Assembly (NCBI GenBank): GCA_900770185.1
Contig: CAAGJM010000022.1
Coordinates: forward strand, 1-53,656
Reading direction: 5' to 3'
DNA from: Clostridia bacterium
GTDB taxonomy: Bacteria > Bacillota > Clostridia > Christensenellales > Borkfalkiaceae
Length of the DNA stretch: 53,656 bases
In this document: piece after piece, positions 15,680 to 23,052 of the stretch
How positions within the stretch are numbered: the stretch's first letter is position 1
Layout of the letters: every line of letters starts with the position of its first letter
Made by a program: the position numbers and the translations under genes
Notes under the pieces: generated by a model
Database searches by the model: none
The model's input: the letters and a program-made list of their open reading frames with translations, nothing else
Told to the model about the DNA's origin: nothing

Positions 15680-17131
15680 TTAGTCGTAATCGTCGTAACC
15701 GTAGTCCGGCTCGTCAATCGTCGCTACGACTTTTTCGTAAATTTTTCGTTCTTTGCGTTCCTGTCGCTTTCGTTTTACACTCTTCCCGATAGCCGAAATG
15801 CCTTTAATCGGGAGCGAAATCACCCACACGATTGCTTGCAAAATATACGGCAAAATCGGAGCGAGAAGCACGAGCAAAAGTATAAGCAACAATAGATACA
15901 AAATCGTCTTTCCGCGGTTGTTCAGACTTATGTCGATGTCTGTTTCGTTGGACGGATCTTTGCCACCTGATTGTTTGTTGTCTATAACGCCCAAGTTGTA
16001 GGTTATGCCGTCCGTTTCAAACTTCAATCGAAGAATTGTTACGTCACCGACGATGGTCGCGAATGAACCGTATGAGCCTTGTCCCGACCAAAACGAATAG
16101 TCTGTTTCTGCAAAGCGAAGAACCCACTTTTTACCTTTGAGTTCGTTCATTGCGGTATCGGTAAGTTGCGTCGCGTAATTTACGTCGATTATCGCGCCGT
16201 GATAAATATTATCCTTGTTTTCGTTAGCAATAAAATCTTCCACGGTTTGAATCCTGTCCCACTTATACGTTCCCGCAAACCAACCGCTTCCGGTATGGGA
16301 AACCTTGTCGGTGTATTTGAGATATGCGTATTTGTCCGCTTTTTCTCCGAACGACTCGCTTTCTCCGACAAAAGCAGCCCAAGACGACGAATACGCTTGC
16401 GTTGTATAATACACGTCCGCTTCCAGAAGTTTATCCATAGGCTTGTCCGTATTGAACGCTACGAAATGGCTGTCGCAAGCGCTTAAATACAGTTTGAAAC
16501 CGTCCTGATACCTCACGAACCCGACGAACTTATCCGTAACAACGATTGTTTCGATATCCACGCAATTTACATACGGTTTGCCGTTGATTTCACCGAAACA
16601 ATATTGCTTATTTACAGCGTAATTGACTTCGGTAACGGTATTGCCGCCCGATGCTTGTTTGTCTATATTTTCGTCGAACGGACGATAGATAGAAGATATT
16701 GCGTAATACCGCACGGCGTCGTCTTTTACTGTAAATCCGACAACCTTGTATTTGTAAAATGCACCGTCGGAATTCAGAAACTCCAACTTGTAATTGTGAT
16801 ACGAAATACTGTCGTTTATGGTCGTTGAAATGTTGATAGACGAGGCTTTGAAGTCTTTGGCTTTACCGCTCGGCTGATAGACGTACACGAAAAGTTCTTT
16901 GTTTACGCTTTCGGCAAGTTGGATAATCTGCAAAGAGTAATCGTCGGCTTTCGTCGGGTAGTTGCCCGGATTAAACGACGTATCCTTTTTCAAATCGTCC
17001 AGAACGCCCGAATACTTTATGCTTTCCGCTTTGGCTATGACGGGCGTCTGTACCGCCGTAAAAACGGTACAGAGCACCGCAACGAAAACGAAAAACATAG
17101 ATACTATCTTCGTTTTCATCGCTTTCGTCAA
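15680..17131 (-). CDS. exported protein with C-terminal membrane anchor
   Basis: A 483-aa protein starting with TTG at 17131 (overlapping the upstream stop, TTGA) or ATG at 17119; GGAGG is 10 nt before the TTG. It has a signal peptide (MKTKIVSMFFVFVAVLCTVF ... AKAES), a large extracellular region of about 370 residues, a hydrophobic helix (ILYLLLLILLLVLLAPILP, then AIVWVISLPI) and a basic cytoplasmic tail ending EPDYGYDDYD. The C-terminal anchor with a big outside domain recalls filamentous-phage pIII, but no sequence family was recognised. It belongs to the run of exported proteins upstream of the ATPase. Confidence 0.75.
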   Translation of the reverse strand: MTKAMKTKIVSMFFVFVAVLCTVFTAVQTPVIAKAESIKYSGVLDDLKKDTSFNPGNYPTKADDYSLQIIQLAESVNKELFVYVYQPSGKAKDFKASSINISTTINDSISYHNYKLEFLNSDGAFYKYKVVGFTVKDDAVRYYAISSIYRPFDENIDKQASGGNTVTEVNYAVNKQYCFGEINGKPYVNCVDIETIVVTDKFVGFVRYQDGFKLYLSACDSHFVAFNTDKPMDKLLEADVYYTTQAYSSSWAAFVGESESFGEKADKYAYLKYTDKVSHTGSGWFAGTYKWDRIQTVEDFIANENKDNIYHGAIIDVNYATQLTDTAMNELKGKKWVLRFAETDYSFWSGQGSYGSFATIVGDVTILRLKFETDGITYNLGVIDNKQSGGKDPSNETDIDISLNNRGKTILYLLLLILLLVLLAPILPYILQAIVWVISLPIKGISAIGKSVKRKRQERKERKIYEKVVATIDEPDYGYDDYD

Positions 17132-17718
17132 AACAAAATCACCTCCTTATCGAGGGTTACTCCGGTTACTTTTCCCGAAACGGAAAAGTTGAGTTTTATT
17201 TCGTTTTTGCCGTCTTTGGACATAATAAGCAAAGTAAACATATCCTTGTACGATTTGTCATCGCAATCGGAAACGATATCACCGTAGATCTGTTTCAGAA
17301 TTTCCGTAACGCTGTTGCCTTTGGAAACAATTGAAAACTTTTCTCCGTCGGCGGTTATTTCAAAGCCCGAAGTCAGATTTTCTTCTGCCTGAAAGGTATG
17401 CGTTTCCCCGTCCACGGTAAAGGCGAAATCTTTTCCGTCGAGTTTATTGGGCACGACTTTCAAAGAATAGCCTTTTTGTTCCGTATCCGTAGACAAATTC
17501 CTTACCGAGCCTTTCAAGGGTTTGTTTTCGGCAACGATGTATCCGCCCGAACTGTCCGTTATGATGGTTTTATCCACCGTAACGTAAAAGGTTTTCACGT
17601 CGGTTTTGAATCCGTTCGTCAGTCGGTAAACCAATCCTACAACGGCAACGATAGCCAAAACGACAAGAACGTAAACGATAATTCCGAACGTCTTTTTAGT
17701 AGTTTTTCCTGCACTCAT
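17128..17718 (-). CDS. N-terminally anchored extracytoplasmic protein
   Basis: A 196-aa protein with an N-terminal membrane helix (TFGIIVYVLVVLAIVAVVGLVY) and an outside beta-rich domain. AAGGAGG stands before the ATG. The stop overlaps the next gene's start by 4 nt (TTGA), implying translational coupling. No family recognised. It lies in the surface-protein part of the element operon and probably acts together with its neighbours at the membrane. Confidence 0.7.
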   Translation of the reverse strand: MSAGKTTKKTFGIIVYVLVVLAIVAVVGLVYRLTNGFKTDVKTFYVTVDKTIITDSSGGYIVAENKPLKGSVRNLSTDTEQKGYSLKVVPNKLDGKDFAFTVDGETHTFQAEENLTSGFEITADGEKFSIVSKGNSVTEILKQIYGDIVSDCDDKSYKDMFTLLIMSKDGKNEIKLNFSVSGKVTGVTLDKEVILF

Positions 17719-17744
17719 GTTTTACCTCCTTGCGTTTTGTGCGA

Positions 17745-18848
17745 TCAAATATTGACCGTAGTTTTGTTAAGACTTACGCTTTTAACAGAGGTAACGAGCC
17801 ATACTCTTACCGTTTCGGAAAGTCCGCTTACGGTATCTTTTACGGTAATCGTAAAGTAGCACGAAGGGAGAGCGGCGATATTTGCCTTGCTGTTGGTATC
17901 GAAATCTTTACCGCCAGTAAGGTCGTATTCGTCCTCGAAAACATATCTGCCTTTGTATGTCGTTCCCAAGAAGTACTCGGTGTCGGCTATCATTTCGTCG
18001 TAGTAGTTTTCAATTACGGTAGACGCCGTTTTTACGGTAAGCGTATTCCCGGAAATCGTTGCCGAAGAAATGAACTTATTTACGATGTCAGACATCTTTC
18101 TCTTTGCCATATTCGAAAAACTGCCCATACCGGAACTGCCGTCAACGAATTCGTCGCCGAAATACAATTCTCCCACGCCGCCGAGCGTAACCGTAAGATT
18201 TTTACTGCCGACGGTATTGAAAATATTTCCGAGATTGACCGTAAAGTTGTAAGTCTTGTTTGTCCCGAGTTGGTAATAAACGCCGCGTTTTGTATCGCTT
18301 ATAGGGTTTAGACTGCTGTTAGTGATACTCATTGTGCTTGCAACGCCCACAAACGACACTGTGCAGTTAGCCGTAAAACCGCCGTCGCGAGTAGTAACTG
18401 TAACAATTATTTTGTCGCTGCCGAACGCCTTTTTACACGAAATAGTCGCGTTAAGAGAACCGTCAGACTCTTGCGTTACCGTAACGTAATCCGTAACCGA
18501 TTCTTTGCCGTGCGTAGGAGCCGTTCCCCAAGCGACGGAGAAGTCCACTTGCTGATTTGCCGCATCCCAAGGTGTAATATTTGCCTTGATGGCAACGTCA
18601 ACCGTTTGTCCGTTGGCTTGTGCCGCAGCTAAGGTTTGTGCCGTAAAAGCCATAGCCTTGGGCATATCGTAAACCTTGTTTTCCGAATATTCAAACTCCG
18701 GTTCGGTTATTTCGGCTTGCGGTAAATTATCTTGCTTTTTACCGTTTACGGAATAGCAAATACCTATAACGCAAGCGGTTACGATAGTGATTACGGCAAG
18801 TAAAATCGCCGTTATTTTAAGTATTTTTTGTTTCTTTTCGTTAGTCAT
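17745..18848 (-). CDS. membrane-anchored Ig-like surface protein, paralogue 2
   Basis: A 367-aa protein with GGAGG before the ATG, an N-terminal anchor helix (ITAILLAVITIVTACVIGI) and an extracellular beta-rich part. The region VDFSVAWGTAPTHGKESVTD, then SLNATISCKKAFGSDKIIVT, aligns well with the neighbouring upstream protein (VTWSIAWAADAP ... NLTATVNCYKAFKGSKAVLT), so the two arose by tandem duplication. The fold resembles bacterial Ig-like (Big) domains. Likely on the cell surface or in a secreted structure. Function unknown. Confidence 0.75.
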   Translation of the reverse strand: MTNEKKQKILKITAILLAVITIVTACVIGICYSVNGKKQDNLPQAEITEPEFEYSENKVYDMPKAMAFTAQTLAAAQANGQTVDVAIKANITPWDAANQQVDFSVAWGTAPTHGKESVTDYVTVTQESDGSLNATISCKKAFGSDKIIVTVTTRDGGFTANCTVSFVGVASTMSITNSSLNPISDTKRGVYYQLGTNKTYNFTVNLGNIFNTVGSKNLTVTLGGVGELYFGDEFVDGSSGMGSFSNMAKRKMSDIVNKFISSATISGNTLTVKTASTVIENYYDEMIADTEYFLGTTYKGRYVFEDEYDLTGGKDFDTNSKANIAALPSCYFTITVKDTVSGLSETVRVWLVTSVKSVSLNKTTVNI

Positions 18849-18862
18849 GTTTCACCTCCGAA

Positions 18863-19933
18863 TTAAAACGTAATAGTCGCTTTGCTTGCCGTTACTTTGC
18901 TGACTTCTTCACCGATAAAGAACTTATATTCCGCAGAAAAACCAAGCGTTTTGTGCTGAACTTTAACGATGAAATACGGTTTATTGCCGTTATCGTCGGT
19001 ATTAAGCGAATACAACTTATTGGTATAAGTAGTCGTTTCGCCGTTGCCTTCGACAACTTTCGTTTCTTTGGATTCATAGTAGTCGTAAAGCGATTTCGTA
19101 ACATTGATAGAAAGCGTGTTGCCGGAAGTCGAAGTCGTTACAAACTCTTTCGCAATTTTAGAGAACTCTACAATATTGCTGTGCGAACTCCAACCTGCGC
19201 CACGTTTTGACTGAGAATAAGTACCGCAAGTAACAGAACCGACGCCCGTAACGGTTACGGTAAAGTCGTTGAAATTACTGCCTACGCTATGGAAAATATT
19301 ATCCATTGCCAGATTGAGAGAATAGGTGCTTCCTACATAAAGCAAATCTACGGAATCCTTCCCGAGATTGTATTTCGTTACGCCGGAAGGGCTGTTGATC
19401 TTCATACTCGACGGAACGCCTTCGTAAACCACGTCGATAGTAGCCGTTTTATTGCCTTGACGGGTTGTGCAAGTGAGAACAGCCTTACTGCCTTTGAACG
19501 CCTTGTAGCAGTTGACGGTTGCGGTAAGATTGCCTTGCGACTCGTCCGTAATCTTGATATAGTCCGAAATGTTATTGCTTTTAAGCGGTGCGTCGGCTGC
19601 CCAAGCAATAGACCAAGTAACGTATTTATCTACGACCGTTGACGGGGTAATCGTTGCCGTTACCGTTTGAGAAACGTATGCCGTAGATTCGGTTGTGCCA
19701 TCATCGGTGGTCTTTTCGGGGACTGCCTGAACGGTTGCTTTCCCCATAGAAAGCAAGACCATAGGGTTATCGTTCGTAGCGGTTGCGTTGGCTTCTGTCT
19801 GACTATCGGGTTTTGCCTCGACAGGCTTATTTCCGATTGCGATTACAAGCGAAGAAATAACGCCTGCAAAGAGCAATACGATTGACGTAAAGACCGCAAT
19901 CCACTTGATTTTGTTTGTTTTTTCGTTATACAT
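18863..19933 (-). CDS. membrane-anchored Ig-like surface protein, paralogue 1
   Basis: A 356-aa protein with GGAGG 11 nt before the ATG, an N-terminal hydrophobic anchor (WIAVFTSIVLLFAGVISSLV) and an Ala/Thr/Asn linker, followed by Ig-like beta domains. It is homologous to the next gene downstream over most of its length. It is the first gene after a strong intra-operon terminator, so it may also have its own promoter. Could be an adhesin-like or structural surface component encoded by the element; no catalytic motif seen. Confidence 0.75.
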   Translation of the reverse strand: MYNEKTNKIKWIAVFTSIVLLFAGVISSLVIAIGNKPVEAKPDSQTEANATATNDNPMVLLSMGKATVQAVPEKTTDDGTTESTAYVSQTVTATITPSTVVDKYVTWSIAWAADAPLKSNNISDYIKITDESQGNLTATVNCYKAFKGSKAVLTCTTRQGNKTATIDVVYEGVPSSMKINSPSGVTKYNLGKDSVDLLYVGSTYSLNLAMDNIFHSVGSNFNDFTVTVTGVGSVTCGTYSQSKRGAGWSSHSNIVEFSKIAKEFVTTSTSGNTLSINVTKSLYDYYESKETKVVEGNGETTTYTNKLYSLNTDDNGNKPYFIVKVQHKTLGFSAEYKFFIGEEVSKVTASKATITF

Positions 19934-19975
19934 ATTGATTTTTACCTCCGAAATTTTAGATTTTTGGGTGTAAAA

Positions 19976-20007
19976 AACTACGGCTTACCGAAAAGCAAAC
20001 CGTAGTT
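19976..20007 (-). terminator. terminator after the small putative ssDNA-binding gene
   Basis: Minus-strand stem AACTACGG (20007-20000) with CCGTAGTT (19983-19976), extended by partial pairing, followed by TTTTACACC. It lies 19 nt after the 114-aa gene and would let the small upstream genes be expressed more than the large surface proteins. Confidence 0.75.
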
Positions 20008-20025
20008 CTCTACAAAAGGTTATGC

Positions 20026-20370
20026 TTATCTCAAAAGCATATTAAGGAAACTCTTATCCGAAGTCCTTGCGGGCTTGATCGGACATTCGTAAACGGTGCC
20101 GTCCTCATCGTAAGAACGCACGGCGTAGGTGTTGCCCTTGATTGTTTTGCCTTTTACGTCCTTGATTTCAAACGGGGTGATTACGAGTTCGGCTTCCATT
20201 TCGCCGTCGAATACGATATCCAAAACGGTATAGCCGCCTTTGTCGGGCGGAATTACGCCTGCCTTGATATCTCTGCCTCTGACGTTGCCTTTGATGAAGT
20301 AAGAATAGTACTTCTTGCCGTTACTCTCGAAAGTTTCTCTTTCAACTTTGCATTTTGCGATGTTTTCCAT
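20026..20370 (-). CDS. small protein, possible ssDNA-binding protein
   Basis: A 114-aa protein with a perfect AGGAGG site. It is predicted beta-rich (KCKVERETFESNGKKYYSYF, IKGNVRGRDIKAGVIPP, GYTVLDIVFDGEMEAELVIT) with charged loops, compatible with an OB-fold. It lies upstream of exported proteins, ATPase and Rep, and is followed by a strong terminator that would favour high expression. This matches the setting of filamentous-phage gene V-type proteins. The binding role is an inference from size, fold style and position; no family was recognised. Confidence 0.6.
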   Translation of the reverse strand: MENIAKCKVERETFESNGKKYYSYFIKGNVRGRDIKAGVIPPDKGGYTVLDIVFDGEMEAELVITPFEIKDVKGKTIKGNTYAVRSYDEDGTVYECPIKPARTSDKSFLNMLLR

Positions 20371-20397
20371 AATTGTTAGTCCTCCTGATTATTTTGA

Positions 20398-20685
20398 TTA
20401 TTTAGATTTTTTGCGAGAAATGTCGCGTGCTTCCTGCTTGGATTTACCTTCCGCAAGAGCCTTTTTGTACTTGTAAAGTCCGGCATGATCACTTTGACAC
20501 TGGAGATACCCGGAACGGATACCCGCTTCGAAGTCGGTAAGTTGTTTGCCTTCCTTTTTACCGTAAGTGTGAACCTTTTCTTTTCTGTCCTGTGCATAGC
20601 CTTTTGCACGCTTGGAAGGAATAGACCACCTGCGCTCGTTATACTTGCTTGCATTGGACGAAGTAGTAGTTTCTTTCTTTGCCAC
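20398..20685 (-). CDS. small basic protein, possibly DNA-binding
   Basis: A 95-aa, very lysine/arginine-rich protein. I chose the GTG at 20685 because AGGAGG lies 7 nt upstream; the frame stays open to 20775 (including CKRC), but no ribosome site is seen there. Residues ERRWSIPSKRAKGYAQDRKE and FEAGIRSGYLQCQSDHAGLY are followed by a basic tail KSKQEARDISRKKSK. It may bind nucleic acid. It lies 27 nt before the 114-aa gene in the same operon. Family not recognised. Confidence 0.65.
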   Translation of the reverse strand: MAKKETTTSSNASKYNERRWSIPSKRAKGYAQDRKEKVHTYGKKEGKQLTDFEAGIRSGYLQCQSDHAGLYKYKKALAEGKSKQEARDISRKKSK

Positions 20686-20865
20686 TTTCGTGTCCTCCTG
20701 ATTTTTAATAATAATTTTGTCCGTGTCGCCGATAACACAGCGTTTGCAGGACTTACGTCTTATAGGGTTTTTCACTCCATACAGCCCGCTATTCAGTTGT
20801 AAATATGGTAACGAACGCCGTTATTTTTGTTGAAACATCACGTTTCGGGCGATACTTTCGTAGGT

Positions 20866-20892
20866 GAGCGGCCGCTCTTATACTTGCAAGTA
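20866..20892. promoter_or_regulatory. two adjacent perfect 12-bp palindromes (operator candidate)
   Basis: GAGCGGCCGCTC (20866-20877) and TACTTGCAAGTA (20881-20892) are both perfect palindromes only 3 nt apart, in the 172-bp gap after the 81-aa gene. On the minus strand TATAAG overlaps the second palindrome and could be a -10 box, but no good -35 is visible. Confidence 0.5.
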
Positions 20893-20947
20893 CCCAGAAT
20901 TGATCGGTTTCTTTATTATTTTTGGGCGTTCGGTTTACCCGATGGGG

Positions 20948-21193
20948 TTAGTCTATATACGTTCTTGCGTACATAGTGCTGGGAATACGCTTGCCGTCAA
21001 GGTTCTTGCGTTCCCAAAAGATGTTTTCGTACTCGCGGTCGCGCCTTCTCGTGCGACGGTAAAACGTGTCGTGGCTCAAAACAACGGTATCTTCCGTTTC
21101 ACTGTGCTTGATGCCGACTACCTGTTTTACGATGTAGTCCCGCGTGCGATAGACGTTCATTGCGTCTATCATAAAATCCGGTTCGTAGTTCAT
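20948..21193 (-). CDS. small hypothetical protein coupled to the HTH regulator
   Basis: An 81-aa charged protein (MNYEPDFMIDAMNVYRTRDY ... DTFYRRTRRRDREYENIFWE) whose ATG overlaps the stop of the regulator gene by 4 nt (ATGA), so the two are translationally coupled. It is Arg/Tyr/Asp-rich with no membrane segment. Family unknown; it could assist the regulator or be a small DNA-binding factor. Confidence 0.65.
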   Translation of the reverse strand: MNYEPDFMIDAMNVYRTRDYIVKQVVGIKHSETEDTVVLSHDTFYRRTRRRDREYENIFWERKNLDGKRIPSTMYARTYID

Positions 21194-21513
21194 TTTTTAA
21201 GTCCTCCATAAATTGATATTATTTGTTGCATGGTTGCTTTGTCCTCTCCGGAGAGGGTAAGAAGTAGTTTTTGTAACAACGCCGTTTGCTTGTCGTTCAT
21301 GCGCGGTCTGTCTAATCTGAAACCGTCTACGACGTGGATTCCGCCGCCGTTACCTTGGGTGGTGTACACCGGATATGTAAGGGAAAGTTCCAACACGTCA
21401 TATTCGATTGTTCTTTTGCTAACGCCGAATTCCGACGCGAGATTTTCTCTCGTTTCGTGTCGGCGCACACACAAGACTTCAAGTATGGCTTGTCGTCTTT
21501 CCGCTGCCGTCAT
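21190..21513 (-). CDS. HTH (DeoR/HTH_11-type) transcriptional regulator
   Basis: A 107-aa protein with AGGAGG upstream. MTAAERRQAILEVLCVRRHE, then TRENLASEFGVSKRTIEYDV, is a winged helix-turn-helix of the HTH_11/DeoR-like class. The short C-terminal part (DRPRMNDKQTALLQKLLLTL) has no effector domain. Such stand-alone HTH proteins are common in mobile elements of Firmicutes. It opens the central operon downstream of palindrome site B and is a good candidate to bind the element-wide palindromes (inference). Confidence 0.8.
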   Translation of the reverse strand: MTAAERRQAILEVLCVRRHETRENLASEFGVSKRTIEYDVLELSLTYPVYTTQGNGGGIHVVDGFRLDRPRMNDKQTALLQKLLLTLSGEDKATMQQIISIYGGLKK

Positions 21514-21551
21514 ATCCGCTGTTCACCTCCTTTTCCGAACTTCTTGCCTGC

Positions 21552-21588
21552 ATTCTACAGGTCAAACTCGCAAGTTTTTTGCGACTTT
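21552..21588 (-). promoter_or_regulatory. promoter of the central operon with palindrome site B
   Basis: Palindrome AAACTCGCAAG-TTTTTTGCGAC (21564-21585) ends 6 nt upstream (minus-strand sense) of a -10-like TAGAAT (plus ATTCTA, 21552-21557). No consensus -35 is present where one should be, because the palindrome occupies that place. The same 6-nt spacing occurs at site C. This suggests an activator or repressor site controlling the regulator-to-rep operon. Confidence 0.6.
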
Positions 21589-21635
21589 GAAAAAATAATT
21601 TAATTTTTTTGAGATTTTTTTCGGGGAAAACGAAA

Positions 21636-21686
21636 AGGCCCCGATAAACAGACTTCTTTCTTGAAGAAATCTATCTATCGGAGCCT
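21636..21686 (-). terminator. terminator of the LexA-like/zinc-ribbon transcript
   Basis: Long minus-strand hairpin: AGGCTCCGATA (21686-21676) pairs with TATCGGGGCCT (21646-21636), continued by further pairing toward the loop, then TTTTCGTTTTC. It lies about 90 nt after the zinc-ribbon gene. Confidence 0.85.
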
Positions 21687-21777
21687 CTCGATTACCGGTT
21701 TAACTCTCGATTAACAAAGAATGTGACCTGATAAGGACTTACAGCCAAAAACCCGCCTTACCGTCGTTATTCCGTAT

Positions 21778-21975
21778 TTAGTTGTTAAATTCCTGACCGG
21801 GCGGAGGATAATAATCCACTTGCTCGTGTCTGCGACCTTTCGGCGAACTAACGCTTACAAGCCCGCATTTAGGGCATTGCAGTTTCGCAAGACCGTCTGC
21901 CGTTCGGTATCCGTAATGCAATTTTCCGCAGTTCCGACAATAACATCGAACGGGCTTATCCCAATTGTTTTGCAT
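21778..21975 (-). CDS. small zinc-ribbon protein
   Basis: A 65-aa protein with two CxxC knuckles (CRNCGKLHYGY and CPKCG) typical of rubredoxin-like zinc ribbons that bind Zn2+ and often nucleic acid or protein partners. I chose the ATG at 21975 since GGGAG is 6 nt upstream. The C-terminus is Pro/Tyr-rich (DYYPPPGQEF). It follows the LexA-like gene by 19 nt, so they probably form one transcript. Specific function unknown. Confidence 0.75.
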   Translation of the reverse strand: MQNNWDKPVRCYCRNCGKLHYGYRTADGLAKLQCPKCGLVSVSSPKGRRHEQVDYYPPPGQEFNN

Positions 21976-21994
21976 TTTCTTCTCCCACAAAGCA

Positions 21995-22591
21995 TTAGAA
22001 TTTCTTTATGCACGAAACCAAAACGCCCTGAACGTCGCACTTATCTACGATAATGTCATTCATTCGCTTGTTTTCGGGGTGCAAAATGATTTTGCCACCT
22101 TTATGATACAACTTTTTCAAGGTTGTTTCGCCGTCTACAAGCGCAACGATGATTTCACCGTCCTCGGCAGAGTTCTGTTTCCTTAATACAAGCAGATCTC
22201 CGGGGCTGATACCTGCTTCTATCATACTGTTTCCTTCTGCGTGCAGTAAAAAGAAATCGCCTTTGCCGAATATGTCCGTAGGGAGTGCGTAAGTATCTTC
22301 GTAGTTTTCTTCCGACGGGTTGGGTATTCCGCAAGCAATGCTGCCGATAAGAGGAGCAAGGACAAAGTTACCTTTTTGAAGTTTCGGCAAAGGGATGATC
22401 TTGCCGAACTCGCTTCTTTTCAATACGCCTTGATTTTCAAGTTCCATAACGTAACGTCTGACCGTTGCGAGCGAACCGAGATTGAGTTCGTTCATTATGG
22501 TGCGGTAACTTGGCGTAATGCCGTGTTCTTGCTGATAGGCGATATTGAATTCCTTGACTCTTTGGAGCGTTTCTACGTTGAGACTTTTCAT
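21995..22591 (-). CDS. LexA-like (S24) self-cleaving repressor
   Basis: A 198-aa protein, normal LexA length. The start at 22591 has AAGGAA upstream and begins at the winged HTH (TPSYRTIMNELNLGSLATVR); an open frame further upstream has no support. The C-terminal latent protease has the cleavage region IGSIACGIP (C87-G88 instead of the usual Ala-Gly), the catalytic serine S122 in EGNSMIEAG and the lysine K159 in TTLKKL. It would repress genes until RecA-stimulated self-cleavage after DNA damage. The promoter upstream carries a perfect palindrome, so it is very likely autoregulated, and it may control element excision or replication (inference). Confidence 0.88.
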   Translation of the reverse strand: MKSLNVETLQRVKEFNIAYQQEHGITPSYRTIMNELNLGSLATVRRYVMELENQGVLKRSEFGKIIPLPKLQKGNFVLAPLIGSIACGIPNPSEENYEDTYALPTDIFGKGDFFLLHAEGNSMIEAGISPGDLLVLRKQNSAEDGEIIVALVDGETTLKKLYHKGGKIILHPENKRMNDIIVDKCDVQGVLVSCIKKF

Positions 22592-22610
22592 TTGCGTTCC
22601 TTTTCTTCTT

Positions 22611-22631
22611 AACGAAACGGTGCGTTTCGTT
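22611..22631. promoter_or_regulatory. perfect palindromic operator of the LexA-like repressor
   Basis: AACGAAACG-GTG-CGTTTCGTT is a perfect 9-bp inverted repeat with a 3-nt spacer, located just downstream of the -10 box of the repressor promoter and 19 nt before its start codon. It does not match the Bacillus (GAACN4GTTC) or E. coli LexA box, so it would be a lineage- or element-specific operator. Confidence 0.8.
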
Positions 22632-22643
22632 TTGTGTGCCTGT

Positions 22644-22672
22644 ATTCTATCATAAACCAAAGCGAATTTCAA
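22644..22672 (-). promoter_or_regulatory. promoter of the LexA-like repressor
   Basis: Minus-strand TTGAAA (22672-22667), a 17-nt spacer and TAGAAT (22649-22644), with an upstream TG giving an extended -10. The operator palindrome lies where the early transcribed region begins, as for a simple repressor. Confidence 0.75.
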
Positions 22673-22720
22673 ATTTTCACTTCCCGATTTCGGGCAGTGA
22701 AACAAGTTTTTGAAAAAAAT

Positions 22721-22746
22721 AATGCCCTTACCGAAGTAAGAGCATT
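22721..22746 (-). terminator. terminator of the WYL-Sel1-YhbY operon
   Basis: Minus-strand stem AATGCTCTTAC (22746-22736) and GTAAGGGCATT (22731-22721) with a stable UUCG tetraloop, then ATTTTTTTC. It lies 13 nt after the yhbY stop. Confidence 0.92.
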
Positions 22747-22758
22747 GTTTATTTTATA

Positions 22759-23052
22759 TTAGATCTCGATATGATTTATATCTTTGCCCGAAGAATGCCT
22801 ATAAATCACCACTTCATTCCCGATTATTGTTACAGGCTCTGCCCCTGTCAGCGCACAAATCGCATTCAAAAATGTTTTGACGTCGTTTGGCGCATCGTGA
22901 GAAACAGATATTTTAATAAGTTCGTGCGAATCAAGAGCAATAGAAATGTCGATAATTTCCTTTCCTCCGATACCATTTTTACCTATTTCAAAAATCGGTT
23001 TTAGTTGTTGCGCTATACCGCAAAGTCTTGCCTTTTGTGAAGTCGTAATCAT
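22759..23052 (-). CDS. YhbY/CRM-domain RNA-binding protein
   Basis: A 97-aa CRM-domain protein (MITTSQKARLCGIAQQLKPI, FEIGKNGIGGKEI, DSHELIKISV, VTIIGNEVVIYR). YhbY binds pre-50S ribosomal particles and helps 23S rRNA maturation; the GxxG-type loop IGKNGIG is the RNA-contact motif and is present. It is full length. Its ATG overlaps the Sel1 gene stop (ATGA), so it is co-translated with that gene. Normally yhbY is a chromosomal housekeeping gene beside obg or nadD; here it is the last gene of an accessory operon inside an element, so it is probably an extra copy with a changed role. Confidence 0.88.
   Translation of the reverse strand: MITTSQKARLCGIAQQLKPIFEIGKNGIGGKEIIDISIALDSHELIKISVSHDAPNDVKTFLNAICALTGAEPVTIIGNEVVIYRHSSGKDINHIEI

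Noticed and set aside
20376..20738. Alternative 120-aa frame overlapping the small basic protein
   Set aside because: It is in another frame over the same DNA and lacks a ribosome site; composition looks like a shadow.
22676..22705. Upstream start for the LexA-like protein giving 236 aa
   Set aside because: The extra region lies within the promoter and operator and has no ribosome site; the ATG at 22591 gives the normal LexA length.
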